Shown: positions 1 to 9,669 of the stretch, piece after piece
How positions within the stretch are numbered: the first letter of the stretch is position 1
How the letters are laid out: each line of letters begins with the position of its first letter
NCBI RefSeq assembly: GCF_019649055.1
Contig: NW_026570426.1
Span: forward strand, 1 to 64,000
DNA from: Paramacrobiotus metropolitanus
Lineage: Eukaryota; Tardigrada; Eutardigrada; Parachela; Macrobiotidae
DNA length: 64,000 nt
Reading direction: 5' to 3'
Notes under the pieces: model-generated
The model's input: only the letters and a program-made list of their open reading frames with translations
Database searches by the model: none
Told to the model about the DNA's origin: nothing
Made by a program: the position numbers and the translations under genes

Positions 1-1
1 G

Positions 2-127
2 GAAACGTTCAAGGTCAGTAGGCGCGGTGAGCCTACTGATCGTCCGGAACCGAAACCACCGGATATAGAGGAGCAAGGTGCTCCGTTGCAGGCAGAACCG
101 CAGCGAGAAAGGAAGCTGCGAAAATAA
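2..127 (+). CDS. C-terminal tail of an ORF that starts outside the window
   Basis: An open frame runs from the window edge to a TAA at 125-127 and ends in a proline-, glutamate- and arginine-rich tail (ending RKLRK). It has the same A/G-rich codon style as the retroelement that follows, and its DNA already contains two perfect hairpins (arms 15-23/31-39 and 70-75/79-84). It could be the end of an upstream element ORF or of a neighbouring copy. No domain is recognisable. Confidence 0.4.
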   Translation, partial: ETFKVSRRGEPTDRPEPKPPDIEEQGAPLQAEPQRERKLRK

Positions 128-800
128 CGCAAAGATACGGAAAAGAAATCCGAAAGTTCGAGAAAGTATCGAAATCGAGCGAAGGGGCTCGTAAAGGTCA
201 AGAGAAGGGTATAAAAGATTGCCGCAAGGACGGAAGAATTGACCGAAAGGTCACCGCGAAAGTAACTGCGGGAAGTCAAAGTAACTTGACTAAGCCGGAA
301 TGACCGAAAGGTCACCGCAGAAAGTAACTGCAGGGGAACAGGGTTGACGGAAGGGCCTCAACTCTGCATCAGGACAGCAGAAAGTAACTGCAAATCAAGA
401 AAGTCACGAAATGTGACGCTGCAAGGACAACAGACCCAAAGGTCACCGCAGTAACTGCGGAAGGTCACGAAAGTAACGTGACGCTGCTGGGACAGCAGAC
501 CAAAGGTCACCGCGGAAAGCAACCGCGAGGAAGAGTGGCTTCTCTGCGAAAGACGCAAGCGGAAATCTCAAGCGAAGAGGATGATGAAACACATCACGCG
601 AGATTCGAAAGTTCGTCGAAAATACGTTTGAATTTGACGGAATGACCGTAACCGTACAACGAACGCATGAAGGCGGTCGGATAGACCGAAATTCCTTGAG
701 CAGATGGCAAAGTATTTCAAGCAAGAGCTGCCGAGGAAGATCACGGAAGGGCCGTGACTGCGCAAAGGGCGCAAGAGACCGAAAGGTCACCTCAAGCGAG
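15..800 (+). repeat. 5' hairpin field of the giant retroelement
   Basis: A run of short perfect inverted repeats with 3-7 nt loops. Examples (arms): 15-23/31-39; 70-75/79-84; GACC-GAAA-GGTC at 241-252, 302-313 and 777-788; CCGCAG/CTGCGG 446-451/455-460; GTCACG/CGTGAC 464-469/477-482; CTGCTG/CAGCAG 484-489/493-498; CGCGG/CCGCG 511-515/523-527; TCACGG/CCGTGA 741-746/752-757; TGCGC/GCGCA 759-763/769-773. Several share the loop AAAGTAA or AAAGCAA although their stems differ. No convincing protein-coding ORF lies here, so this may be a structured leader RNA. Confidence 0.7.
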
Positions 801-808
801 TTGAAGAA

Positions 809-1826
809 GTGAAAGGTCACGAGATTGCCAGTGCAGCAGACTCAAGAGTCACTGAAGAGAAAGGTCACGGTGAAGTCGCCGATGAACCGAAAGGTCAAGG
901 TAACTTGATTCTGCGAATGGCGCAGCAAACAGTGAAACAGAGCGAAGGGCACAGCAAGTCTCAGATGAATCTCTCGATGAGGCAAACACTCTACAACAGA
1001 AGAATGAGTGGCAAAAGTCGCTTACAGGCCGAATGGACGGCACGGTATGTGGAAACCAGTTCCTCCGCCACAAAGGTCACCGCAAGACGTGAGAATTTCA
1101 GAAAGCATTGGGAAGAAAGAAAGCAGATTGGCGGATGAGAAAGCATCTCGAGGAAATGGTAAAAGCTTCACAACCGAAAGTTCAAGAGTACTGGAAAGAG
1201 AACCAATGTGACGAAAATAACCGTCAGTTTCGAGAGCGGATTGAGAAGGGTGAATTACCGCCTCAGTATGGTGAGAAAGTACCTTTACAAAGGTCACTAA
1301 ATGGTGGATTTTTCATGTCAAGACCGGAAGGTCACCGGACTTAGCGCAAACTCCGCAGAAGGAGAAGTCGTATGACATGACAGAAGCAATCCGAATGACA
1401 ACGAAAGGTCACCGCCAAGAACTGACGGATTGTCATCTCAAATCGATCCAACTCGCACGAATAACGAAATTGCGAAGAAAATTACCGATTGGATGAAAGA
1501 AAACGACCATAAGATGGTTGTGTACGAAAGGTCACCAGAGAAGAAAGAGTGAAGATGACGAGATGACCTTTGCGGATGAAATTACGCAAGAGATAATGGC
1601 AAAGTTGCAAGAAAAGCCGTCCAAAGATGTGCGCAATGAAAGGTCACAATACAAAGTTATTGCGCAAGTGATAAAGGTCACGAGAACGCACAAGAAGGGT
1701 TTAACGTGCGAAGTGGCAAAGGTCACGGTAAAGAAAAACGCTGCGAAAGAGCAGCGAATATCTTACCGAAATCAAAAAGGATCGAAAAGTTCTCAGATGT
1801 GCGACCCGACGTACCGAAACGGATAG
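809..1826 (+). pseudogene. Degenerate gag-position region
   Basis: Short overlapping ORFs (809-1138, 1108-1344, 1518-1826) in different frames encode lysine/glutamate/glutamine-rich peptides with repeated KGH, KGQ and KVT, which are the three-frame translations of AAAGGTCA. The position, before the protease, is where gag should be, but I see no CCHC knuckle or capsid motif. It is probably a decayed or highly diverged gag; it could also be untranslated structured RNA. Confidence 0.3.
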
Positions 1827-1965
1827 ATCGTTGGAGCTCAAAGGTCTGATAGAGAGCAAGCATGCTGCACCAATACAGTCAAGTGTGGAATAAGAGTCTT
1901 GAAACTCGAAGATGGAAACTTACCGAAACGGATCGAAGCTTATACACATGAAGTCAAATTGGGAA

Positions 1966-2309
1966 TAAAAGGTCATGGCAATGCTTGACACTGGCGCGGA
2001 GACGTCTTTGATTTGTCAACAGTTCTGCAGAAAGGAATGGCCTCCAGACTGTCAGACTACCACCGAAAAGAAGGTGATGATCAAGGGATCAGTGGAACGT
2101 CAGGCTTTGAAGCACTACTACTGCAGCTCAGTGACCTTAAGAAGAAAACCAGTCAACACTCGTTCTACGTCAGACCAGCGTCAGACGACGTCCAAGTCCT
2201 ACTGGGATTCGACTTCCTCGCAAAGAAATTCGTCCTGATAGACGGACACGACGAGGAAGAAAAGAAACTGAAGCTGAAGACGATGAGCCAAATCATCCGC
2301 AAAAGTTAA
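1966..2309 (+). pseudogene. Retropepsin-like aspartic protease, frameshifted
   Basis: A frame containing MLDTGAETSLI (catalytic DTG, from about 1981) stays open to 2238. The second half of the fold, with LLGFDFLAKKFVLID (the retropepsin ILG-type motif), lies in the -1 frame (2013-2309). The frames meet around the AGAAAGG at about 2028-2034. As a homodimer, the enzyme would process the polyprotein. The break means it is not made as one chain without frameshifting or correction. Confidence 0.6.
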
Positions 2310-2339
2310 TGCAGGAAAGGTCACCGAACTTCAACCAAG

Positions 2340-2620
2340 AAATAATTCGGGGCAACGGCTATCCCAGTACCAGAGGCACAGGGATCGAAGGAAAATAAGC
2401 AAAATGAGAATGGTGAAAATCTAATCCCAGTACCAGAGGCACAGGGATTAGAAAATGCTGGAAAAAGCAAAGGTCACCGAAGTCTAAAGGAAATCAAAGG
2501 TCACCAACGATGAAACAAATCAAGATAATGCAAGCAGAAGCACTGATTGCAAAGAAACAGTCGCTAGTGCCAGGAATGGAGTGGTCAAGAGCTACTCCCA
2601 GTACCAGAGGCACTGGGCAC
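2340..2620 (+). repeat. Three hairpins with the common core AGTACCAGAGGCAC
   Basis: Three copies sit at about 2359-2386, 2423-2452 and 2592-2622. The core is constant and the flanking stem differs: ATCCC/GGGAT in copy 1, CTAATCCC/GGGATTAG (8 bp, perfect) in copy 2, CCCAGT/ACTGGG in copy 3. The change of pairing partners with preserved complementarity points to RNA (or cruciform) structure rather than plain sequence duplication. Confidence 0.65.
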
Positions 2621-2816
2621 GAGAATGGTTGGGCCCAGGACAGAGCCAGGACTGATGAACAGCGACGAAAGAGCACTATTCTCGGAAATACGAGATCAAG
2701 CCATAAAGCAACTGGATGCAAGGAAAACGGAGCATGGTGCTCAACACACTTTCGAACCACGTGACAAAGCAAGAGGGCGGATGAAAGGTCGAGACACGCG
2801 CCTGCGCAAAGAGGTA

Positions 2817-2853
2817 GCAGAGAGTAGCCGTCTTACTTCGAACCACGCTCTGC
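2817..2853 (+). repeat. GCAGAG...CTCTGC hairpin repeat, TTCGAACC family
   Basis: Member of a dispersed family of about 37-49 nt: arms near GCAGAGCG and CGCTCTGC and a constant internal segment ACTTTCGAACCA just before the 3' arm. Here the arms are GCAGAG/CTCTGC. Other copies: 6765-6805, 8356-8396, 8631-8679, 8737-8777, 14427-14467, and a weak one at about 2727-2764. TTCGAACC resembles a tRNA T-loop, which may be coincidental. Confidence 0.65.
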
Positions 2854-4636
2854 AGATGAAGAAATCGAAGTCATCGAAATATCATCAGATAACAGCGTAA
2901 TCGAAATCGAAAAAGATGACGAATGGACAGATACCGATTCCGGAGAAGCGGATAAGCGAGTTATCGTCCGTCTGAACCGAGACAACGGATGCCGGAAGGA
3001 ACAATCGCGTCATTTCCCGCAAACCAAGAGAATGGACTGCGGAAGAGAGCAACCTCTTGCCATCACGATTGGCACGACAGCGATGACCTTTCGATAGCGC
3101 GACCTCAAGAAAGATGTGCAAAATGCATGCAAGAAATGACACAAGATGACCTTTCGGAATGGCCGAAATGCAATGCAGCAATTGCGTCATAAAGACAAGA
3201 AGAAATAGAGATCGTCGATTATGAGAACACTTCCCATGCCGGAACTGTCAAAAGCAACTTACCTTTGGCAATGTTATCGAGAATGGTTATCGGTAGTTAA
3301 GAACTACATCATCTCAGAAGTGGCTCCATCATTGGCAGCAAGAAGCGGACAACTTCATTCCCGAAAAGGCGGATAAAAGCGACCCGTGGTATACAAACCC
3401 GATTACAAAGCTCGACGAAGCGACGAGCAATGGAAGAGAACAAATAGGAGCAAGCGAGTTGACTTATTTTGGGAATTCAGAGTTAATTATCTATGGAAAG
3501 GTCAAGGACGAGCAATCATTTTCCCAATTGGACTCGGCACAGTAGTGTACGAATTATTTGACCTTTAAGGCCTGCCTCAAAAGGAAGCTACGAGAATGGA
3601 ATAAACAATGGGGCAAAATCCTCGAAGAAGTACCGATATTCAGGAGAAATTCAGAATTAAAGGTCACGCGAAAAGACGCGAACTTGGATTATTTGGCTAT
3701 CCGAGAAAAAGAAGGTGACCTTTGCACCAGATCCAGATGGGTGGAGTATCCGAAGAGGCGGAGATACTTGGTGCATGTATGAGACGGTACCGAACAATGA
3801 CTGGACTACAGAAGAACTGATGGCAAATTGCGTCTTTATCGGCGATAAGAGACCGAAAGGTCATGGCACAAGCGCTGAAAAAAAACGCACGAAGAAAAGA
3901 ACAAAGATAACGGCACAAGCGCCGAAGAAACCAAAGAAAAGAACAAGAGGTCAGCACAAGTGCTGCTCAAGAAAACAGCACAGGCGCCGAAGAAGAGGAA
4001 CCAACGCACGGCGTATGAGTTGGCTCAGATGATCAAGGAACTGAACCAGGCGTTTGGGATAAGGAAAACGGAATCAGTAACAGAGGCAAAAGGCTCAAAT
4101 GTCGCCGCAGAGAAAGCAGCGTCGTTAGTGGCTTCACTACAAAGGTCACTCGGTAACGGTGAGGAAGGCCACCAACCGAGAAGAACGAAAGGTCACTAAA
4201 CGCGATGCTGGAAGAGGAGCCAGAAAGGTCAGTTCGAAAGTTGACGAAAGGTCACCTGAAACTGGCGAGGAAGGACCGCCAGTTGGAAAGCAAAAGGTCA
4301 CAGAATACCGCTCAAGCAGATGATAGCTCGGAAGACGATGAAAGGGATAGGTCACGAGCAAGGATTCGTGCAACACGAACAAATCCGAGGATAGCAGCAC
4401 GAAACGGACGAAAGTCAAGAAACGGACAAACCTCTGCCCGAAAACGAAAAGTGAAAAACTTAGCGCTTCAAGGATGAAAGCGATGACCTTTCAACAGAAA
4501 GTGAAGACGAAGGCGTCGATGAGCGACCAATCGAGAAAGAAGCAAAGGTCAAGAGCTTGAAGCTAACCACAGCAGCGAATCCGACTCGGAATTCTCGAGC
4601 ACGAGCGATAACTCGACCACTTCTGAAGATTCTGGA

Positions 4637-5953
4637 GTGAGTGACCTTTCAGATCAAGAAGATCTGCTGGACCTCGACGAAGACGATGAAAAGAACGAAC
4701 AACAAGAGAAAGAGATCATTGTTCGAAGAATTAAAGTGCAGAAAGCAAGAATCCCAGAAGGAGCGATCAAGGTTTACAGCGACCAACGAGTTAAGCTGAG
4801 ACCAAACCTTGGCACACGCGTAAAGGTCAAGATGGGCGTTCATGTGCCACGGAATCAGAAGCTGATGTATACAGCAATTCCTCAAAAGGATAATGAAGTC
4901 CAACCGAGAACGGGAGTCACGGACCATAACGGCACTCGATTCGAAATTATTATCGAAAACCGAAGCAAAAGCCGAAAGACCGTAAGGAAGGGCCAATTTC
5001 TCGGTTACGTAGAACATTACGAACACCTAGAGAATGTAAAGGTCAACTCGGCTACCGTCGTGAAAAACATACTTGAAGATCCTGAAGTGGACGCAAAGAC
5101 GAAAGAAGAATTGAATGACATCATTGAAAGATTAAAGTTGGGACCAGACCTAACTGAAGAACAGAAAAATGACGTGCGAAATGCATTTTGGGAGTTTTGG
5201 AAAGTTCTCCCCACGTCAAAGAAACCGTACGGCGATGTCAAAGGGGTAACGCACACTATTGACACAGCCGATGCCAAACCGGTTAAATGCAATCCAGCAA
5301 GAACAAGTTGGAAAGGTCGTGAATTCATCACAAAGCACATCGAAGAGATGCTACAGCAAGATGTCATTGAACCATCCGATGCGGAATGGAGTTTTCCGGT
5401 CGTACTCGCCGCAAAGAAGAATGGCGACGGAACTATGGGAACAAGATTCTGCGTCAATTACATTTTGCTGAACAAGCTGACGAAAAAGAACAACTATCCA
5501 CTGCCGAACCCAGATGAACTGCTTGACGCATGCGCGGGAAATAAATATTACGGCAAGATGGACTTGCAAAGTGGCTTCTGGCAGATCCCAATGGATCCAG
5601 CCTCGAAAGATAAGACGACTTTCGTCACGCAGGACGGAATGTTCCGTTTCAAAAGAATGCCTTTTGGAGTCTGCAATGGACCTGCGACCTTTCAACTCTG
5701 TATGGATAAAGTCTTGTCGAACGCAAAGAGAATGGGATGCGTTTTCGGCTACATTGATGACGTGATCTTCGCAGGGAAGACCTGGGAGATCTTCATGCAG
5801 AACTTAAGGAATGTCCTTCAAAGTCTGGTTGACGCAGGCTTCACAATTAAGCCGACGAAATGCGAATTTGGCATGCGCGAAATGGGATTCTTGGGGCATA
5901 TCCTAAGCGAGAATGGTATCAAAATGGATCCCGAAAAAAGTCATGGCAGTTAA
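4637..5953 (+). CDS. pol: Reverse transcriptase, Ty3/gypsy type
   Basis: Open frame of 438 codons; it is open upstream of the first possible (non-ATG) start, so this is an internal part of a polyprotein. Seen: an acidic leader (residues 1-40), an RT palm with FCVNYILLNKLT (motif A region), LQSGFWQIPM, TTFVTQDGMFRFKRMPFG, GPATFQ and the catalytic YIDDVIF, then LGHILSENGIKM. This matches the Ty3 group (RT followed by RNase H). The frame ends at 5953 after an A6 run (GAAAAAAG); skipping one A lets the thumb sequence VMAVNGQKKPTT continue. Function: copies element RNA into DNA inside virus-like particles. Confidence 0.9.
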   Translation: MSDLSDQEDLLDLDEDDEKNEQQEKEIIVRRIKVQKARIPEGAIKVYSDQRVKLRPNLGTRVKVKMGVHVPRNQKLMYTAIPQKDNEVQPRTGVTDHNGTRFEIIIENRSKSRKTVRKGQFLGYVEHYEHLENVKVNSATVVKNILEDPEVDAKTKEELNDIIERLKLGPDLTEEQKNDVRNAFWEFWKVLPTSKKPYGDVKGVTHTIDTADAKPVKCNPARTSWKGREFITKHIEEMLQQDVIEPSDAEWSFPVVLAAKKNGDGTMGTRFCVNYILLNKLTKKNNYPLPNPDELLDACAGNKYYGKMDLQSGFWQIPMDPASKDKTTFVTQDGMFRFKRMPFGVCNGPATFQLCMDKVLSNAKRMGCVFGYIDDVIFAGKTWEIFMQNLRNVLQSLVDAGFTIKPTKCEFGMREMGFLGHILSENGIKMDPEKSHGS

Positions 5954-6759
5954 CGGCCAAAAGAAACCGACAACTGAACGGCAGTTGAGGTCATTCCTCG
6001 GATTAGCGAACTATTACCGAAAGTTCATCCTTGGATACGCGCAAAAGACGGCGCATCTCTACGAATTGCTAAGACACGATAAGAACATCAAAAAGAGATT
6101 GGTCGGCAGTCCATGATCAAGAATTCAATGACCTTAAAGAAGCACTGTGCAAGGATCCAGTATTGAAGAAGTTCGATCCGACAAAGCCAACAGTGATCGA
6201 GTGTGACGCATCAAAGGAAGGGCTAGGTGCGATCTTGTCCCAAGATGGACATCCCATTGCATACGCAAGCCGCGTTTTGCATGGAGCGGAAAAGAATTAC
6301 GGAGTAACAGAATGGGAATGCCTGGCGGTAGTTTTCGCCGTCAGAAAGTTCAAGTCGTACATCGACTACTCCGAATTCACAGTGAGAACGGATCACAAAG
6401 CTTTGACGAACCTCTTAAGATCGGAGTCGAACAAATCATGTATGAATCCAAGATTGACAAGATGGGCATTGGCACTTCAAGGTCACCGATTCAAGATCGA
6501 ATACAAGCCGGGCAAATACTGCGACAACGCAGATGCCCTTTCAAGAGCGCCAATTGAAGGTCCTACTTGCAACGAAGAAGAGTATGATGAAATCCCAAAC
6601 TTCGAAGATTACAAGAACGAACTCAACAGAGAAGAACCTCCGATTGAAGTTTGGCAACTTTTCGTACAATTAGCCGAAGAAAGGGAAGAACGGCTGAAAG
6701 CCGACATGAGAAGGTTGTGTCGGAAGAAAAAGAAAGCGGAGACATGCGCTCGAGCATAA
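5941..6759 (+). pseudogene. pol: RT connection and RNase H domain, two frames
   Basis: RLRSFLGLANYYRKF-type connection is read from 5941 to a stop near 6116, then the frame changes and RNase H runs from about 6118 to 6759. Seen in RNase H: VIECDASKEGLGAILSQDG (catalytic D), the E of YGVTEWECLAVVFA, and the D of TDHKALTNLL and of DNADALSR. It removes the RNA strand during cDNA synthesis. The active-site acidic residues are all present; only the frame break around 6100-6117 (WSAVHDQEF begins in the new frame) damages it. Confidence 0.85.
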
Positions 6760-6764
6760 ATGAA

Positions 6765-6805
6765 GCAGAGCGTAGTCGTCGTCTTACTTTCGAACCCCGC
6801 TCTGC
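6765..6805 (+). repeat. GCAGAGCG...CGCTCTGC hairpin repeat
   Basis: Best copy of the family: perfect 8-bp arms GCAGAGCG and CGCTCTGC enclose the conserved ACTTTCGAACC segment. It lies across the end of the RNase H frame at 6759 and the start of the integrase region. Confidence 0.7.
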
Positions 6806-6883
6806 TACCAAGATAAAGGTCAACAGAGTGAGAAAAGAAGCTTCCGAACGAAAGATGGAAAGGTCACGAAATACGGTCAGAAA

Positions 6884-8102
6884 ATGGTAGACCAGAATGA
6901 CCTTCGCGAAGCAGAAATTCTCTCGAATACATTCGGAAGAGTGTCCCATCAGATTGCTGAGATTCTCAAAGAAAATCGAGAAAGGTCACAAGCCTCTTCC
7001 GAGATGCAAGGTCATCAAAGATTGGAACGAACTCAGCACGGCAGTAGTCCGCATCGTCAACCTCCAAGGAGACGAAGAAGAAGAAGATGATACGAATTTG
7101 CAGTTGCGGAATAAGCAGCTAAAAGATCCGCACTTGGCAATGATCATCGATGAATTGGAGCACCTGCAAGACGCAGACAAAAGGTCAAAGTTTGAGACGC
7201 ATTACCAGTTATGGAACGGCATACTGTATCGCGTCAAAGACCAGAAAGGAAGACTGGAAAGGACATATGTGGTACCGCTGCAAATGAGAAGGGCTATCAT
7301 CCATGCACTGCATGATGAAAAAGCAGCAGGTCACCTCGGCTTTGAAAAGACGCTGACAGCGATCCGGCTCAGATATTACTGGGACCGTATGAGTACGGAT
7401 GTCAAGAATTACATCCTCGCATGCCAAGGATGCCAGTTTATAAAGACGCCGAGAAAGTGTCCACCGGGAAAGCTCCAAGAGATCAAAGTCGGTCATCCAT
7501 TCTTCAGAGTCTACGCGGATCTGAAAGGACCTACTTCCAACAAATTATATCGCATATATTAGAAACATGCTGCAAAGGAATTCGCAAAATCTTTGTGAAG
7601 CACGTAATTCTGGTGCACGGGCGCCACATATTCTCCATACGGATCGCGGAAGGCATTTCACCGCAGAAGTGAAAAGTCACAACGTGTTCAAAATCAAACA
7701 ACACCATCACCTGAAGGTCAAGGACAGGTTGAAAGACAGATGCAGACCATCAGTGATGGATTGTCGCAATACCTGAAAGCGGGAAATGAAAGGAAGTTCA
7801 ACAAGTATCTTCCCTACGTCATATCGGCAATGAACCGTGCAGTACATGCAACGACGGGGTACTCAGCGTACTACATGCTTCACGGGAGAGAAATGACCAT
7901 GCCAGAAGACGTAGTGACGAAGACGAACGTTCCTGACGACTACGGTGCACCAGACAGATGGGTCGAAACCATGAAAAGGAACTTGACCTTTTCAGAAGAA
8001 GTGGCGAAGTGCAACATCAAAGATGCTTACGAAAAAGCACGCGGAAATCTACAACAAGAAGTCAGAGCCGCAATTCAAAGTCGGAGACCGAGTCTTAATT
8101 AG
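6884..8102 (+). pseudogene. pol: Integrase core, split over three frames
   Basis: Frame 1 (6897-7562) holds an HHCC zinc finger (HALHDEKAAGH ... CQGCQ) and the first catalytic Asp (VYADLKGP). Frame 2 (7567-7776) holds HTDRGRHFTAE with the second Asp. The third frame (to 8102) begins with GQVERQMQTISDGL, carrying the catalytic Glu, and continues with YLPYVISAMNRAVHATTGYS, typical of Ty3 integrases. All D-D-E residues can be seen but not in one frame. Integrase inserts the cDNA in the genome. Confidence 0.8.
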
Positions 8103-9129
8103 ACTCCCGAAAGATACAAAGCAAGGAAAGAAGGAAAACCAATCCGACTTCAAGAATAAATATGACAAAGTGTGGAAGATTCTCAGTTTTCCGAGACCGA
8201 ACGAAGTCGAGGTCATCGAGCAAGATGCGGTGAAAGAACCGGACCTACGAGTCGTTTCGGTGGATCGTCTGAAACCGTGGCATCCACCGTTACCGGTTCA
8301 GAAAGGTCAAGCTGAAAGGGCAGCTTGGGAGATAATTGAGAAAGGTCAAGATGAAGCAGAGCGTAGTCGTCAGCATACTTCCGAACCACGCTCTGTACCT
8401 GATTTGGCAGAAGAGCCAGAAGAGGCAGAAGAGCCAGAAGAGGCAGAAGAGCCAAAAGAGGCAGAAGAGCCAAAAGAGGCGGAAGAGCCAGTTAAGAAAA
8501 AGAGAGGACGACAGAAGAAAGAGATTAAAGACTTTGAGACGCCAGTCACGATGAAGCTTAATCAAGAAGCGGGGAACTTGACCACGATTGAGCAAAATGA
8601 AAGGTCACACCGAAATGAGGATAAAGAAAGCACAGAGCATGGATCTCAAGTGGCGCCTACTTTCGAACCACGCTCCGCTACTAACATTAGAGACGACCTT
8701 TCAAGAGCGAAAATGGTTGGGCCTGCTCGCAGAGTAGCAGAGCGTAAACCTCAAGACACTTTCGAACCATATTCTGCTACCAGCGCCAAAGATGACCTCT
8801 CAAGAGCGGAACAAATAAAAGCCGTCAAAGAAAAAGCCGACCAACTTGGCCAACGGATCGCGAACGAAATTGAGAAGCGAAAGGTCAAGAAAACGAAGAA
8901 AACTCCGAAGCCGACTCCAGAACAGATTCTGAGAGGAGAAGTCCAAGACGAAGACGAAGCCGACAAAGCATTACTTGATCGGATAACTAAAGGACGAAAA
9001 CGAATAAACCCGAAAATCAGGCTTATAGGAGTTTATGATATTAAGACTGGAAGTTGGGACGGCGTAAAGGTCATCAGAAATAAACCTGCTAATCGGAGTC
9101 ATTTTCGTTGTCGTAGTAGGTTTGTTTAA
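8023..9129 (+). CDS. Integrase C-terminal domain fused to a charged repeat tail
   Basis: Residues about 15-90 (FKVGDRVLIRLPKD ... VVSVDRLKPW) form the SH3-like C-terminal DNA-binding domain of Ty3 integrases, so this ORF continues pol after a +1 frame change near an A-run at 8035-8045. After residue 90 it becomes low-complexity: EEPEEA/KEA hexapeptides (8409-8490), KKKRGRQKK, two TFEPRSAT...DDLSRA modules encoded by the hairpin repeats, and a lysine-rich coiled stretch. It ends in a stop at 9127-9129. The tail has no recognisable domain; it may be a linker to the downstream polyprotein. Confidence 0.7.
   Translation: MLTKKHAEIYNKKSEPQFKVGDRVLIRLPKDTKQGKKENQSDFKNKYDKVWKILSFPRPNEVEVIEQDAVKEPDLRVVSVDRLKPWHPPLPVQKGQAERAAWEIIEKGQDEAERSRQHTSEPRSVPDLAEEPEEAEEPEEAEEPKEAEEPKEAEEPVKKKRGRQKKEIKDFETPVTMKLNQEAGNLTTIEQNERSHRNEDKESTEHGSQVAPTFEPRSATNIRDDLSRAKMVGPARRVAERKPQDTFEPYSATSAKDDLSRAEQIKAVKEKADQLGQRIANEIEKRKVKKTKKTPKPTPEQILRGEVQDEDEADKALLDRITKGRKRINPKIRLIGVYDIKTGSWDGVKVIRNKPANRSHFRCRSRFV
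8356..8396 (+). repeat. GCAGAGCG hairpin repeat inside an ORF
   Basis: Same family; arms GCAGAGCG/CGCTCTGT (end pair is a G-U wobble), core ACTTCCGAACCA. In the local reading frame it encodes AERSRQHTSEPRS, close to the peptides encoded by the copies at 6765, 8631 and 8737. Confidence 0.65.
8409..8490 (+). repeat. 18-bp tandem repeat encoding EEPEEA/EEPKEA
   Basis: About four and a half copies of an 18-nt unit (GAAGAGCCAGAAGAGGCA and variants with AAAGAGG) in frame. Confidence 0.8.
8631..8679 (+). repeat. Hairpin repeat, diverged copy
   Basis: Longer copy (about 49 nt) with the core ACTTTCGAACCACGCTC conserved but weaker arms. Read in frame it gives TFEPRSAT. Confidence 0.5.
8737..8777 (+). 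repeat. Hairpin repeat
   Basis: Arms GCAGAG/TTCTGC (one G-U pair), core ACTTTCGAACCA. In frame it encodes TFEPYSAT followed by DDLSRA, the same pairing of peptides as after the 8631 copy. Confidence 0.55.
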
Positions 9130-9669
9130 CGATAAGCTGAAAAATGGAAGGTCAAGGCGGCAGAAGTTATTGGAATCCGGAACGCCGTCATCGATGAGCG
9201 GAACGATTCAGGACCCGGACTTATATGACGATTCAATGAATACGGAAGGAACGTACGAAGGGGGATACGACCCGTCTACTACGTATCAACAATCCGACGT
9301 GGGAATGAGTTCGAACACGTGGGGACTTACGGCACGCAGGTCGGGCCCCAAGGGCAAATGATGCCAAATCAGATGATGCCAAACCAGATGATGCCAAACC
9401 AGATGATGCCAAATCAGATGATGCCGAATCAAGGAATGATGGGACAGAACTTCCCATTCCAGCAATTCCCACAGATGTATGGCCAAAATATGCCCATGAT
9501 GAATCAAGGTCAACCGATGCAAGGTCAGTTCGGATATGGCGGAATGGCCCCATTTCCGAACCAGATGCAAGGATTCCCTAATCAGATGCAGGGATTTAAC
9601 CCTCAGCAAGGCCAAAGGCCAATTTCGGACACCAAAACCGTCAAAAGGTCATCGTTTCCCGGGAGATAG
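9122..9669 (+). CDS. Met/Gln/Asn-rich repeat protein (MMPNQ repeats), two frames
   Basis: An acidic, Tyr/Ser/Thr-rich leader (frame 2, 9122-9361) runs into a second frame (9319-9669) with five perfect MMPNQ pentapeptides (DNA 9358-9432), followed by GQ, PNQMQG and FPNQMQGF repeats. Low-complexity, Q/N/M/G-rich sequence of this kind is prion-like and often drives condensation, which would suit a particle or RNP scaffold; that role is inference. At 9640-9650 (AAAAGGTCATCG) the frame changes again and the downstream ORF reads KGHRFPGDRQNTPRRGG. I do not recognise the family. Confidence 0.5.
9358..9432 (+). repeat. 15-bp tandem repeat (MMPNQ x5)
   Basis: Five contiguous copies of ATGATGCCAAAYCAG, the last slightly diverged (ATGATGCCGAATCAA). 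Confidence 0.9.

Noticed and set aside
241-570. CRISPR-like array
   Set aside because: Repeats are short hairpins without regular spacing or unique spacers, and the DNA is from an animal nucleus.
809-1344. Series of short ORFs as separate genes
   Set aside because: They overlap in several frames, are dominated by translations of the AAAGGTCA repeat and lack any domain; reported only as a degenerate gag-position region.
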